NCBI GenBank assembly: GCA_028751875.1
Contig: CM054153.1
Location: forward strand, 19,508,953 to 19,572,952
Origin: Rapana venosa
Lineage: Eukaryota > Mollusca > Gastropoda > Neogastropoda > Muricidae
Direction: 5' to 3'
Length of the DNA: 64,000 nucleotides
Below the pieces are notes generated by a model, which saw only the letters and a list, made by a program, of their open reading frames with translations, ran no database searches and had not been told where the DNA came from. This document shows, piece by piece, positions 46,596 to 60,728 of the stretch; position 1 is the first letter of the stretch, and each line of letters begins with the position of its first letter. The position numbers and the translations under genes were made by a program.

Positions 46596-49127
46596 GGTGT
46601 CATGACGTATATTGTTACGCTATACGTCATCTTTTGTTTATGTCATAATGGTCTCTTTGGCCTGTTGGCATTTCAGAAATAGGCGGTAGGTCCTGTAAGC
46701 TGTGCGGTTTATTATTTATCACTCCTGCGCACGAAAACTAGACGACGGCCTGTCTCGTGAGCGAATTTACCACGCAGATGCATTCGACCTGGAAAAGGAA
46801 CGGACATCGCCAGGTTCAGCTTTGCCCAAAACAAGATTGCCAGAAAAGAAAAACAACCTCAATACTGTGTCCCAAACGATTCCTCACAAAAGTTGGAAGA
46901 AGAAGTCCATCAATGATAGCACACGATTTGGTTTCGCTTTTTTTTTTCTTTCTATTTTTCTCGTTCCTCGGTTAGAACTCCAAGGTGGACTAATGGTGAG
47001 GTTGTTTGCGTATGCGACCGTTTTTGTACCCATCATAAAGGTAGCCGCTTTCCGACGTCGGGGAAAAGTGTTCGCATATGACTTGCATAATGAATTCGGC
47101 TCGGTTACTGCTCTTGAGTATTTTTAATGACGAGGCTGTTAACAAATTTCGCAAGAATGAATCGTTTGTAAAGCAACAAGCACACAGCAAACAACCGGCA
47201 ATAATGTAAATATGCCAGCCACACGGATCTCATTCCGCACAAACAATACAAGAGTGTTTATTACCCTATTTTCTGCATGCAGTTCATCGTCTACTATGCC
47301 TTTCTTAAAAAAAGATTCAAATGAAGACGAAAGAAGAATCCTCAAGATTTGTAAAAGCTGACATAAAAAGCCAGCATCGCTGCACACAAAATTTAATGAA
47401 AATTACACGCAAGTGGAGAATACATGCATAAAATTCATGAGAGAGAAGACAGAATATGTCATTCTAGTTTCATCACTACTATAATGACTGACAACAATGA
47501 TGGTAGAATATGTCATTCTAGTTTCATCACCACTATAATGATGACTTGACAAACAATGATGGTCCTCTCATAAGTAACTCTCTTTCCCCACATCTACCCC
47601 ACCTTTTCCCATCCCACATAAACTGACTGCTGACAAGCATGAAAACGGAGACTCATTGCATTAGTAAGCAGCCTGAAGAGGGATGGGCTCCATCATGTTA
47701 GCTTGCCCATAATATAAAGGGGGAAGGTGTTCCCATAACTCATGCAGTCGTTAGGGATCGAGATGTCAGACCTCGGCTTCTTCCAGCATGTGGAAGGTAA
47801 ACGACCAGCCCTTGTCCCTCGCTGATTTACCTTCCTTGACCCTAAAGAGGGCAGGTACCCATTTACAGCTGGGGGACTCTAGCCTACCGAAACCTAGTGG
47901 TTAGAACATTGCGCTCGCAATCTGACGACCCGGGTTCGATTCCCGTTCAAGGGGATATTTTCCCCTGGAGTTAACGTCAGTGCCGACTCCACTCTCCCCA
48001 AAAGTCCTTCGGATGAGACTATAAACCGAGGCCCCGTGTGCGAACGCACGCAGAACATCTTGCGCACACGTTAAATCCTGTTCCGCTTTTCGTAAGAGTA
48101 GGCCATTGTGTGCCGGTGGGAACAGATGACAAAATTAACAAAACTGCATACGCACGGGGACTGGCTGTAAAAAAAAAGCACATGAGTGCTTATTCCATTA
48201 TCCTCGATATAAAAGAATTTTTTTTTTTAATTTTTAAACCCAAGGCGCACAAACAGTCACCCATCCACTTGGCAACCAGACTCAATGCTGCTTAAACCTT
48301 AACTTGTGGGAAAAGCGAGTGCTCTGACCCCACTGAGCTAGCCTATCCTGACCCCCACCCATGATACAGTGCCTAGACCCTCAGTGTGCAGTGCCCCCGA
48401 CTCCCTAAGAAGTCCACCATGAAGAAGTCAAGGCAAGTAAATGTGTGTGTGTGTATGTGCGTGCGTGCGTGCGTGTGTGTGTGTGTGATGTTGTGTCGTC
48501 AGTGTCGTCCAAAGAGCAGAAGTTTCACGAGGCAGCATCAAACGATGACGTCGACACTGTGCGCAAACTGCTGTCTGAGGGACTCAACATCAACTGCCGG
48601 AACAGCGTACGGTTTGCACACGCACGCACACACACACATGCATACATGCACGTGCGTACATGCATCCCTGCTCTGACGGACACTCGCAGCCACGTATGCA
48701 CGGACGCGCACGCACGCACACGCACACACACTGGCAAGACCAGCAACACGTGCTGACGCACACACGCGCGCATGCAAACACACGCACGCACGCACGCGCA
48801 CACACACACCACACACACACACGCACGCACGCACGCACACACAGAGTGGTCATGATGAGCAATAGAACAATGATCAGAACGACACCATCTTTTGATGATG
48901 ACTATATCTTTTTTTTCTTATCTTTTACCTATACTAATGCTCTGAGGGATACAATTACAATGTCAAAGACGGCTAATTCAATAACCGAGAGGCGTGAATG
49001 TATTAAAGATGATAACTGATGTAGTCATTGGCGGTAATTGTGTGTTGTCTGTGTGTATACGACGTGTGCACGTTTCATGCATTGTGGTTTATGAGCACAC
49101 GTGTGTGTGCGTATGTTGTGTGTGTGT

Positions 49128-49184
<57 letters not shown>

Positions 49185-52100
49185 TCTTCAGTTTAACGTC
49201 TATTCACATTTAGTGATTTTAGACGGAAAAGGTAATATAAACAAGAGAATGCAAACAATACAAGAAAAATGTCAGATAACAGTACTTAATAAAAACTAAC
49301 TTTAGCATACTACAAAAACTGAATTATCGGACTTCTTATCAATCCTAACACAATGTCCAACAGTAACGATGGTTCAGACAAAATCTGATCCAGTGACAAA
49401 CTTGGTACAGCAGGTAAAAATGCTTTTAAATGCCCACAATCAAAAATAACATGACTATTGGTAATCTTCTCCACACAAATACAGTTTACATCTTTCACGT
49501 ATTTTGTCCTGAAAGCATTTAGTTTAAATCTGTGCATAAGGGATAACATATTTCTACAATTATACCAACCACAGACTTTGTTTGAAATGAAAGCATTTCG
49601 AGAATCTATCAAATTGTTTGTACAGCCATTATAAAGACAATAACCAGAATCATATATTTTCTTTCTGAAGTGCTTCCAGCAAGCGTTTTGTAGCAAGCTG
49701 TATCCCTCATGCAGAGATAAGGCAACGTTTATTTCACAAGAACTATTTTTATTTCTCGCTCCATATTTTGCAAGACTGTCAACTTTTTCATTAAAAAAGA
49801 TACCAGTGTGTGAGGGAACCCAACAGAAAGTAACAGTACTACCTCTTAAAATCAAAAAGAGTACCAGATGCCTGATTTCAATGATTAGGCCTTTTCTTAC
49901 TTTAAAGGTAGAATTTTTTAAAGCATGTAAAACCGATTTGGAATCAACACACAAAAGTATGTTGAATATGTCTTTAGGGAAGTCAAGTACATAGTAAAGT
50001 GCCAACACTATAGCAGTTAGCTCAGCTGTAAATATAGATTTATTTTTGCCCAGGTTAACAGATCGTTCTACTTTTAATGATGGAATAATGAAAGCCGCAC
50101 CAGCCTCATTAGTATTTAAAACGGATCCATCAGTATAGATTTTGAGATGATCAGGATAAGTAGTTTGAATATGTTCTTTTACTAGCGATGTAAGAATGTT
50201 AACATTTTCAGCTTTTCTAACAGAAGAATGATTAATGTCAAAATGAGCTTTAAAAAGTTCCCAAGGTGGGTAGGGAGATGACTGTACTGATTTTGCTATT
50301 TCATTTGGATTAAGTTCTGAATGTTTAAAAAGGGGAGAAGTGTAAGTATTAATTGTAGTAAGCGAGCTGATAGTTCTTGCTCTTTTCGGAAAGTGAATGT
50401 CAGACTTTATCTGGACTTCATTTTCAACGTTGCTGTCATTTGTTGTACTTCTTAAAACATATTTTGCCACAGCAAGCTGTCGATATTCATTTAAAGGTAG
50501 AACTCCTATTTCCTTATATGTGCCTAGAGATGAGGCGTGAGCTGGAACACCTAAAGCAAGTCGAAATGCTTTACAATCAAGACTCTGGATTTTCTGAAGC
50601 AAATAATTTGGAGCACTGAAAAATACTTCTTGTCCATAAGACAGTCTTGATCGCACAAGGGACATGGACAGATGCTTTAATACAGTAATATCTTGTCCCC
50701 ATGGCTGTTTACTGGTAACTTTTAAGAAGTTAAGAACTTTCTTAGCTTTAGTCGCCATGTATTCAATATGTTGATTCCACGTTAGCTTAGAAGTGAGGAA
50801 TACTCCTAAGAATTTCACTGCTTGTTTGTATTCTATTGTATTCTTGTTTGTATTGTATGTGTGTGTGTGTGTGTGTGTGCGTGCATGCGTGTGTGTGTAT
50901 GTTTGTGTGTGCGCGCGCGCATGTACATGTGTGTGCGTGCGTGTGTGTGCATGTGCGTGTGTGTGTGCGCGTGAGCATTACGTATATGTGAACATTACGT
51001 ATATGTGTGTCTGTGTGCGCACACAGGAGCGTGTGTGTGTCGGTCTTTCTGTCTGTGCCTGTGTGTCTGTCTGCAACTTTGTATTTTCGTCTTTTTTCCC
51101 TATACTGCACCATCACATTTATATAGCACGACTATTCCACAATGATAACCATATCCCCAGTGGCCCAGGCCAATTGCTGTGTCAGTTATTATTGATGTCA
51201 GCTAATTGCCAAGGCCTACATTAAAACGTTGTTATGTTGTAAAATGTTGTGTTGAGATTGCCTTCAGCCATGACAAGCTCTTAACATAACAACCCCCGCA
51301 CTCTCCTTTGTTAAAGGAGAAAAAAAATCCTCTGAAGTCGGAGTATGGCTGCCTATATGGCGAGGTGCTTGAAAAAGAGTCATACCCGCAAACTTCTCAT
51401 CCAGTGTGTACTTCCTATCTCACAGTGATTCCCAGGTGGGATGAGTGAGGCAGAGTGCACGTTCTGGGTGACCCCCAGGGTGTAAAGCTGGGGAACGCAC
51501 AACAACAACCACCACCATATCCCCACACCCCCCCTCTCCCTCCCTCCTTTTTTGCAGCTGGACAGGACAGCTCTGCACTGTGCTGCAGCCAGTGGTCAGT
51601 TAGCGGTCAGCAAGCTGCTGGTCACCAGAGGCATTAACATGGAACTACAGGACAAGGTGAGGGAGGCGCTTTGCCTTTGGTGGGTTGGTTGGTTGGCTGG
51701 TTGGTTGGTTGGTTGGGTGGTTGGTTGGTTGGTTGGGTGGGTGGTTGGTTAGTTGGTTGGTTGGTTGGCTGGCTGGTTGGTTGGTTGGTTAATTAATTGG
51801 GTGGTTGGTTGTTGGTTGGTTGCCTGGCTGGTTGGTTGGTTAGTTGTTTGGTTGGTTGCCTGCCTGGTTAACTGGTTGGTTGGATGAATGATTGATTGTT
51901 GCCTGTCTGGTTGGTTGGTTGGCTGATTGATTGGTTGGTTGCCTGCCTGGTTAGTTGGGTGGCTGGCTGGTTGATTGGTTGGTTGCCTGGCTGGTTGGTT
52001 GGTGGGTGGGTTGGTTGGATGATTGATTGGCTGGTTGCCTGCCTGCTTGGTTGGTTGGTTGGTTGTCAGCCTGCTTAGTTCGTTCGTTTGTTCGTTCATT

Positions 52101-52654
52101 CGAGTTGGATAGGTACTCAGCATCTTGCCATTTTTTTAAATGGTGAAATGCCGAGAGTAAGATTAAGGATTGGAGAGGAGGTGTGAAGAATCAATAAAAA
52201 ATCAAGAATCAAAAAACATTATTGCCATTAAGTCAGAGCAAGACTTATTTGACGCCAAACATAATAAACATAGTCAACATTTCCTAAAAAGATGTAGATT
52301 CTTAGATTTATGTGTGTGTGCGTGCATGCGTGTGTGTAGTGCCTGTGTGTGTATGTGTGTGTGTCTGTGTGCACAACAGATTTAAAACAACAATATTTCC
52401 ACGGTGTGCACGCACATGCATGTGCATGCAGAGAGTTTATGTGTGTGCGTGTGTGCGTGCGTGCGTGTGTTCTCTACTTTGAAAGCTTTCTACAGTACCT
52501 AATAGTAGACTCATAAAATCAACTGAGAAAGAGAGAGGAGGGGGGAGGGGGGATAAAGGCCCAAAACAATCTCACTTAGGTAACAGTAAAAGAACCAACA
52601 TAGCAATGCTAATGTAATAGATTGAGATAGGGGAGGGAGAGAGGAGGGAGGGGG

Positions 52655-52717
<63 letters not shown>

Positions 52718-54035
52718 AATTTGACACAATTTTATTGCTATTTAGCGATCAAGCCATATAGCGCTGCGGCGCGGTAACGACGATATCGAACGCGACGCGA
52801 TTACAATGACATGGAAACCATGGCAGTAGTGGTATGTACATCAAGATTCGATACATTATTGTCTGTGTCTCAAGTGTCCCAATTTTCAAACCAGCCTTTC
52901 CTTTTCCAGTCTACAGCCAGCGAAGTCAACCCATGTAAGACGAAGTCAGCCCATGTAAGACTGGATCAGGTCCCGAAGATGATGTAACTCCTGCTCAGCA
53001 ATTGCCACCACTGTCGCTGTGTGTTGTGTGTTAGTACACTGTTTCCCTTTACGAAGTCTGGCAAGCCTGACACGTTCTTCTGGCAACATGTTTTTCTCTT
53101 CTTGCTTGATGTACCAGAACACACACTTAGATTCCTCGCCAGGATCTCCATTCCAAGAGTATTCCAGGGTGATGTCATCTGATTCACACATCACAATGTT
53201 TTGATCATCCGAACTATGTACCACCACCTTTCGAAACCGTGTGTTTCTCTTGCTGTCCCTTAATCTACGCTGCACACGTTTGTCAGTTAGAGTAGACACA
53301 TACTGTTTCACAATACCATATGAGAGTCATCCACTGTGCAGCCAACTGTCAGCTCTTCCTGCACATCAGACGCCTCAGAAGACACACCGATCTTACTGTC
53401 TGTTGCTGGTTCACGCGGCAAATCAAGAGAATCTAGTGGGGCTGGGACATTCACTGCACTGTCAACACACAAACTCTGTGTACACGCTGGCTTGTTTTGA
53501 TTCGGCATCCACTCTCTCACGATGCAGGGAGTCACTGTCAGACAACACCGGCTCTTCCAAAACACTGTCCTTGTCACACTGACGACTTGCCTGTCTTTCT
53601 TGATGTTGTTTACTTCTTTGACGTGACGACGGATTTGGGAAGGGCACTTCTTGCGAAAATACTGAACTCGCGAATTACGATTCAGCACTGGGTCCGCCAT
53701 TTCTGTTGATACTGACTTGTCAACTGGCTTCAGTCGCAAGACGAAGACAACGCTGCCGCTCTCCCCCGCGACTTTCCAGCTCGATAGGACGTTGTCGATC
53801 AGCAGGGCGTTTAAAGTTGTTACTACAGTTGCTGGAAGGCCAGTAACTGACATTTTGAAGCTTAAATGCAAAAAATTTGCAGCAATTTACTAACAGCAAG
53901 CCCTTTTAGTTCGAGAGAGAGAGAGAGAGAGAGAGAGACGAGCACACACACACACACACACACACAGATGATCGTCATGAAATGCAATGTAAGTGTTTGT
54001 ATGTGCAACTGAGCAACTATGCACTTACATGTGTG

Positions 54036-54099
<64 letters not shown>

Positions 54100-54432
54100 T
54101 GTGTGTGTGTGGTTAGTTCGGAATGCGTGCAGTGTTGTGGGCAGCCTGGTTCGGACATACAGACATCGTGAAACTGTTGGTCAATTCTGGATGTTGCAAA
54201 ACTTGCATCAATAACGTAAGTATGCCTTTTTCACTTTATAAAAAAAAATAATAATAATAGACATTTCTTTTACCCGTACGTGCACGTGTGTCTGCGTGCG
54301 TGTGCGTGTGTGTCTGTCTGTGAGTGTGCGTGCGTGGCATGTGTGTGCAAGGACACATACTTATTTTACTTTCACACACACACACACACACACGCACGCA
54401 CGCACGCACGCACGCACGCACTTGCTTTACTT

Positions 54433-54476
<44 letters not shown>

Positions 54477-55778
54477 TCTTTTTCTTCCCTTTAGACTTTA
54501 TTTCTTTTATCATCTATCCTTGGTTTTATTCCAGAATTGCATTCCCTCCAACGTGTACTACTGGTAGTGAAAGAAGAAGTTGCAGCAGCAGTAGAAGTAA
54601 CAGTAGTTGCATAAACTGCAAGAACAGTACTTTGTAGTAGTAGTTGTAGTAGTAGTAGTAGTAGTCATAGAGCATTTCATCATCTCGTCTTCAATACTCA
54701 TCTGATAAAACATATTATTCGATAACAAAATTCTTCAGTTATCATATCACATAATAACATGTATGATCCTGGTTTTAGCAAAAAAAAAGCTTCTTTTAAG
54801 CCTGCATAGTGAGCTGAGAGACTCCAGCCTGACATGGGAAGAGGCCAAGACCCTTGCCAGAGACAGGAGAAGGTGGAGGAACGATGTTGAGGCCCTATGC
54901 TCCGCTAGGAGCTATAAGGACTACGAAGAAGAAGAAGAAAACACTTAAATCTTACACCATTTTGTAACTGAACTGCATAACACTTGTGCATTGTTCCTTC
55001 TTCTTCAATTCCAGCAAGGTCTAGGACTGGTGCACTGCGCAAGCGCGAACGGTCACGTGGACATCGTCAACTCAGTCTTGGAGTCTTTGGAGCCAGACAA
55101 AGTCAATGCTGTGGAAAAAGTGAGGTTGGAATTGAACTGTTGCTGCCTGAGATGTTTGTTTATTCCTGATGTGTACTACTTGTTGTTGTGGGGTGGGCTT
55201 GTTGTGGGTTGGGTGGGGTGGGGTGGGGTGGGGTGGTGTAGGGTGGGGTGGGTGGGGTGGTGTAGTGTGGGGTGTGGTGCTTTGTGGTGTGGTGTGGGGT
55301 GGGGTGGTTCGTTGTGGTGTGGTATTGTGCGGTGCTGTGTGGTGCAGTGTGGTGTGGTGCAGTATGATGTGGTGTGTTGTGGTGCGGTGCTGTGTGGTAT
55401 AGTGTTTGTGTGGTGTGGTGTTGTGCGGTGCTGTGTGGTGTAGTGTTTGTGCGGTGCAGTGTGGTGTGGTGTTGTGCGGTGCAGTGTGGTGTTGTGCGGT
55501 GCTGTGTGGTGTAGTGTTTGTGCGGTGCAGTGTGGTGTGGTGTTGTGCGGTGCAGTGTGGTGTGGCGCGGTGTGGTGTTGTGCGGTGCGGTGTGGTGTGG
55601 TGTTGTGCGGTGCAGTGTGGTGTGGCGCGGTGTGGTGTTGTGCGGTGCGGTGCAGTGTGGTGTGGTGGTGTGGTGGTAGTGATAGTGTAATTGTTGATTT
55701 GCTATATTATCAACCTAAACTGCGTTTCATTTTCAATTAACTTGTCTATCATTATTTGTTCTCTCTTTCTCTCCTCCT

Positions 55779-55820
<42 letters not shown>

Positions 55821-58800
55821 GTGTGTGTGTGTGTGCGTGCATGTGCATGTGCGGTTATATATTAAAACAATGATTTTTTAGCCTTTTTTTCACTATAGTC
55901 ATTGGCCCTTTTTAAAAAATGTGGGCATTTTTTGTCTATTATTTATATATTATTGTATAATAGATTATTTCTGTACATAATGATTGTTTTTCTGTTATTT
56001 TTTTTTAAAGTCTAGTAATCTTATGGTTTTTGTTGCATGTTCTAAAAAAAAGTTTTGATGCCTAATATGTATTTCCAAGGACAGGTTGCCAGACTAAAAT
56101 TGACCTAAAACCTTTATTCTTGCATAAATATACCAACGATCATTCCTTCATTCATTCCTTCTCATCCCCCCCCCCCCCTCTCTCTCTTTCTCTCTGACAC
56201 ACAGAACGGATGACAAAAATTACAAAACTGCATACACACAGGGAGTGGATGGAAAAAAAGCACACTATTCTCGAAATAAAAAATAAATTAAAATAAAATT
56301 CACACACACACACACACATTCACACTCACTCACAGCCCCCCCCCCCCCCCCCCCACACACACATTCACTTACCCACAACCCCCCCCCCCCCCCCCAACAC
56401 ACTCACTCACACCCCCCCCTCCACACCCCACACACACACCCCCCCCCCCCCCAACCCACTCACAACCCCCCAACCCCACCACACACAAAATTCCCCCTTA
56501 CCTATCTGATCTATCTATCTATCAAGACATGAATAATGAGCCAGGTATAAGCCATAGCGTGTTCACGGATGCAGAACAAGGAGCGGACAGCGTTACACCT
56601 GGCGGCAGAGGGAGGACACGTGGACACGGTTGATCGCCTGCTACACTTCAGTGCCCAGGTCCACCTCAAAGACAAGGTCAGTGGCTAGAGCAGTCAGTCA
56701 GTCAGTCAGGCGTGTGATGCTTCGGACGAGACTATAAACCGAGGCCCCGTGTTCGAACGCATGCAGAACATCTTGCGCACACGTTGAATCCTGTTCCGCT
56801 TTTCGAAAGAGTAGGCCATTCATTGTGTGCCGGTGGGAACAGATGACAAAATTTACAAAACCGCATACACATGGGGACTGGATGTAAAAAAAAAGCACAT
56901 GAGTGCTTATTCCATTATCCTCGATATAAAAAAATAAAATAAAATAAATATAAATAAATGCCGTCAAACGGGCGGAGTGGTTAAAGGGGTGATGGACCTG
57001 TTGTTTGTAAAATGTGTACAAAACGTTATCATCTTTATCTTCTTCTTTTCTTCTTCTTCCTCCTCCTTCTTCTTCCCTTTTTATCTTCTTCTTCTCTCTC
57101 TCTTTCTTCTTCCTTCTTCTCCTCGTCTTCTTCTTCTTTCTCTTTCTCTCTTCTCCTTCTCTTCCTCGTTGTCCTACCCTTCTTCTCCATTTTCTCCTTT
57201 CTCCTCTTCTTCCTCTCCTTTTCTTCTTCTTCCTCTTCTCTGGTAGAGTTTAAGTATTGGGTTATCATTAAGATGTATCCCTACAGGCGGGGACTGGATG
57301 TTAAAAAAAAAAGCACATGAGTGCTTATTCATTATCCTCGAAATAAAAGAATTTGTCATTGTCATTGTCTCTTTCTTCTTTTTCGTTCTTCCTGTTCTTC
57401 TTCTCCATCTTCCTCTCCTCAGGTTTCTTCTTCTTCTTCTTCTTCTTCTTCTTCCTCTTCTCTTCTTCTCTTCCAACTTCCTCCTCTTCTCTTCCCTTCT
57501 CTTTCCTCAACTCCCTAGAGAGCCACTGGGGCACTGCTCCGAAAAGTTGTTCATCACAATTATCATTCCACAATTCATGTCGGTTGTGAGCCAAAGTATG
57601 GGCCTCTCTCTGCTCGTGGGTATTTTCCCTGTCCAGTCTGTAATGTTGTCTGCTATTGATCTGATGACGACAGTTCACCAAGGTTAAGGTTAAGGGCAGA
57701 GGAAAAAAAGCGGCAGACCACCAACATCCTACATCACTGAGGTCAGTGGTCTGGGAGGAGGGTTGCAGGAGATGGTAGACCTCAGCAGGGTGGAGAACCC
57801 TGGTGGCATTGCATGGAGCTCCTACCATCGACAACGGGGATGGAAACAACTGAACTGAACTGAACTTAACCTCTGGACCCATCACTGGATCAATACGTTG
57901 TAGTTAACAAAACAGTCATTGTAACCCCAGAGTTCAAAAACAGCTCCATGGGTCTGTGGATTGTCGAGGCCGAGTCAGATTAGATATTTTCTTGCTGCTG
58001 AGGGACACACTCTTCGGACACCTGGAGGGAGGGCCTTCAGCGCACGGCAGCATTTGTCAGGGCCTCAGGAGTTGCTGTCTGAGCGTTCGACGACGAAGAA
58101 GAAACCTGTTATGCTGTTTGGAAGAGTAAGCCATTGGGTGCCGGTGGGAACGGATGACAAAATTTACGAAGCTGCATACACACAAGGACTGGATGTAAAA
58201 AAAAAAAAGAACATGAGTGCTTATTCCATTATCTTTGTAATTGAAAAAAAAAAAGACAGTGAGAAGTCATGGGTTCCATACCTGTTCAACCCGAGCTTTT
58301 TCCCCATCCACTAGACCTTGAGTGGTGATCAGACACACAGTGGCAAACAGAGAGACAGACAGACAGTCCAACTGACTGACTGACTGACATGGTGATTGGT
58401 GATTAACTGATTACTATGGATGGATGGATGGATGGATGAATGGATGGATGGATGGATGGATGGATGGATGGATGGATGGATGGACTGACTGACTTATTGA
58501 TTGATTGATTGATTGTCTTACAGGGCGGAATGACAGCAGTGCACGTGGCAGCGGAGAAGGGGGAGGGGGAGGTGGTCAAACGACTTCTACTGGTGGGGGT
58601 GGAGATGGAGGACACTGACACGGTCAGTATCAATCAATCAATCAATCAGACGATCAATCAATCAATCAAGCACACAATCATAGTCATATTTTCATCGCCA
58701 GTTAAAAGGTGATAGTGGCCATGCCTGTGATTTCACATAAGATAGCTGATACAGAACGGTATGAAAAACAGTCATAAACCTGAGCACGGGAAAAGTTACA

Positions 58801-58842
58801 TATCATTTCCAGGTTAAAAAGCGTTCACCTGACTGAATGAAG

Positions 58843-58908
<66 letters not shown>

Positions 58909-59050
58909 GGTGTGTGTGTGTGTGTGTGTGTGTGTGTCTTCGATTTTACGTCTGTTCACTTTAAGTGATATTAGACGAGAGGGGGAGGGGGAACGGTGAA
59001 GTGAGGGCTTTAGAGCAAAGGGATAGGTGTTGGTTGAGAGAGAGAGAGAG

Positions 59051-59123
<73 letters not shown>

Positions 59124-59156
59124 GGCACCATGCCTGCTTGTGTGCGTACATGTATG

Positions 59157-59218
<62 letters not shown>

Positions 59219-59477
59219 CTCTCTTCTATCACCTTCTTAATCACATTCTTGCTCTTAATCTTATACATTTTACTTTTTCTAGAGATTCTGAGAATTATTC
59301 TCTTGCTCAAAACTGTTTGTTCTGATACAATATGATTTTTTTTTTAAACCAAAAAAAACCCCACTTGCTTCATTTACCAATAAAAAATACATACATATGT
59401 ACACACACTCACTCACTCACTCTCTCTCTCACTTCTCTGTCTCTCTCTGTGAAAAGACACTAACTTAAAGGAGACAA

Positions 59478-59509
<32 letters not shown>

Positions 59510-59548
59510 ACACATACGAGCACCACACACACACACACACACGAGCAC

Positions 59549-59595
<47 letters not shown>

Positions 59596-60329
59596 CACAC
59601 ACTGTAAACAAAATAAACGCTAATGCCGTGAACGCCAATTCAACAGGAAGGCAGAACAGCCCTACATTTAGCAGCCGAACATGGGCATCTCCAAGCCTTG
59701 AATGCACTACTGGAGTATAACGCAGACCCCAACGCTGCAACCACTGTAAGTTAGATACCCGGCGATGATTCAAGCCATAGGCCTAGGTCCCTTAAGCATT
59801 GTTTGCCTGGACATGCATATTGGATGTGTTCTGTGGGGTTGGATGGGTTGTTTATGGAGTGCAGTGGGATTGGGTTTAGAATTCTGTGAAGTGTAGTGTA
59901 GTGTGTGCGTGTGTGTGTGTGTGTGTTTGGAGGGGAGGTGTGTGTGTGTTTGGGAGGGGAGTGTGTGTGTGTGTTGGGAGGGGAGGTGTGTGTGTGTTTG
60001 GGAGGGAGGTGTGTTTGGGAGGGGAGGTGTGTGTGTGTGTGTTTGGGAGGGGAGGTGTGTGTGTGTTTGGGAGGGGAGGTGTGTGTGTGTTTGGGAGGGG
60101 AGGTGTGTGTGTGTTTGGGAGGGGAGGTGTGTGTGTTTGGGAGGGGAGGTTGTGTGGTGTTTGGGAGGGGAGGTCAGGTGTGTGTGTGTGTGTGTCTTAG
60201 GGAGGGAGGGGAGGGGGGTTGCTGTGTGTTGTGTTTTGGGGGTGGGGACAGGGCTGTATGTGTGTGTGTGTGTGCGCGCGCGCACGCACATGTGTGTGCA
60301 CACGCACGTGTGTGTGTTTGGGAGGGGAG

Positions 60330-60360
<31 letters not shown>

Positions 60361-60541
60361 GGAGGGGAGGTAAGGTGTGTGTGTGTTTGGGAGGGGAGGT
60401 AAGGGTGTGTGTTTGGGAGGGGAGGTAAGGTGTGTGTGTTTGGGAGGGGAGGTAAGGTGTGTGTGTGTTTGGGAGGGGAGGTAAGGTGTGTGTGTGTGTT
60501 GTGGGGAAGGGGGAGTTGCAGTGTGTGTTGTGGGGATGGGG

Positions 60542-60574
<33 letters not shown>

Positions 60575-60686
60575 CGTGTGTGTGTGTGTGTGTTCGTGTG
60601 TGTGTGTGCAGTGTGTGTGTGCACGTGTGTGTGTGTGTGCGTGCGTGTGTACGTGTGTGTTTATGTGTGTGTGTATGTGTGTGTGT

Positions 60687-60728
<42 letters not shown>

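Noticed and set aside
46702..47127. 141-codon ORF in ANKDD1 intron 1
   Set aside because: No recognisable motif, no matching splice phase to the ankyrin exons and a poly-T stretch inside; treated as chance.
47884..47960. Possible tRNA gene
   Set aside because: A and B boxes are present but no cloverleaf closes, and the sequence continues into the SINE body; it is a SINE head.
51678..52090. Telomere-like repeat
   Set aside because: The unit is TTGG/GGTT, not TTAGGG, and it sits inside an intron.
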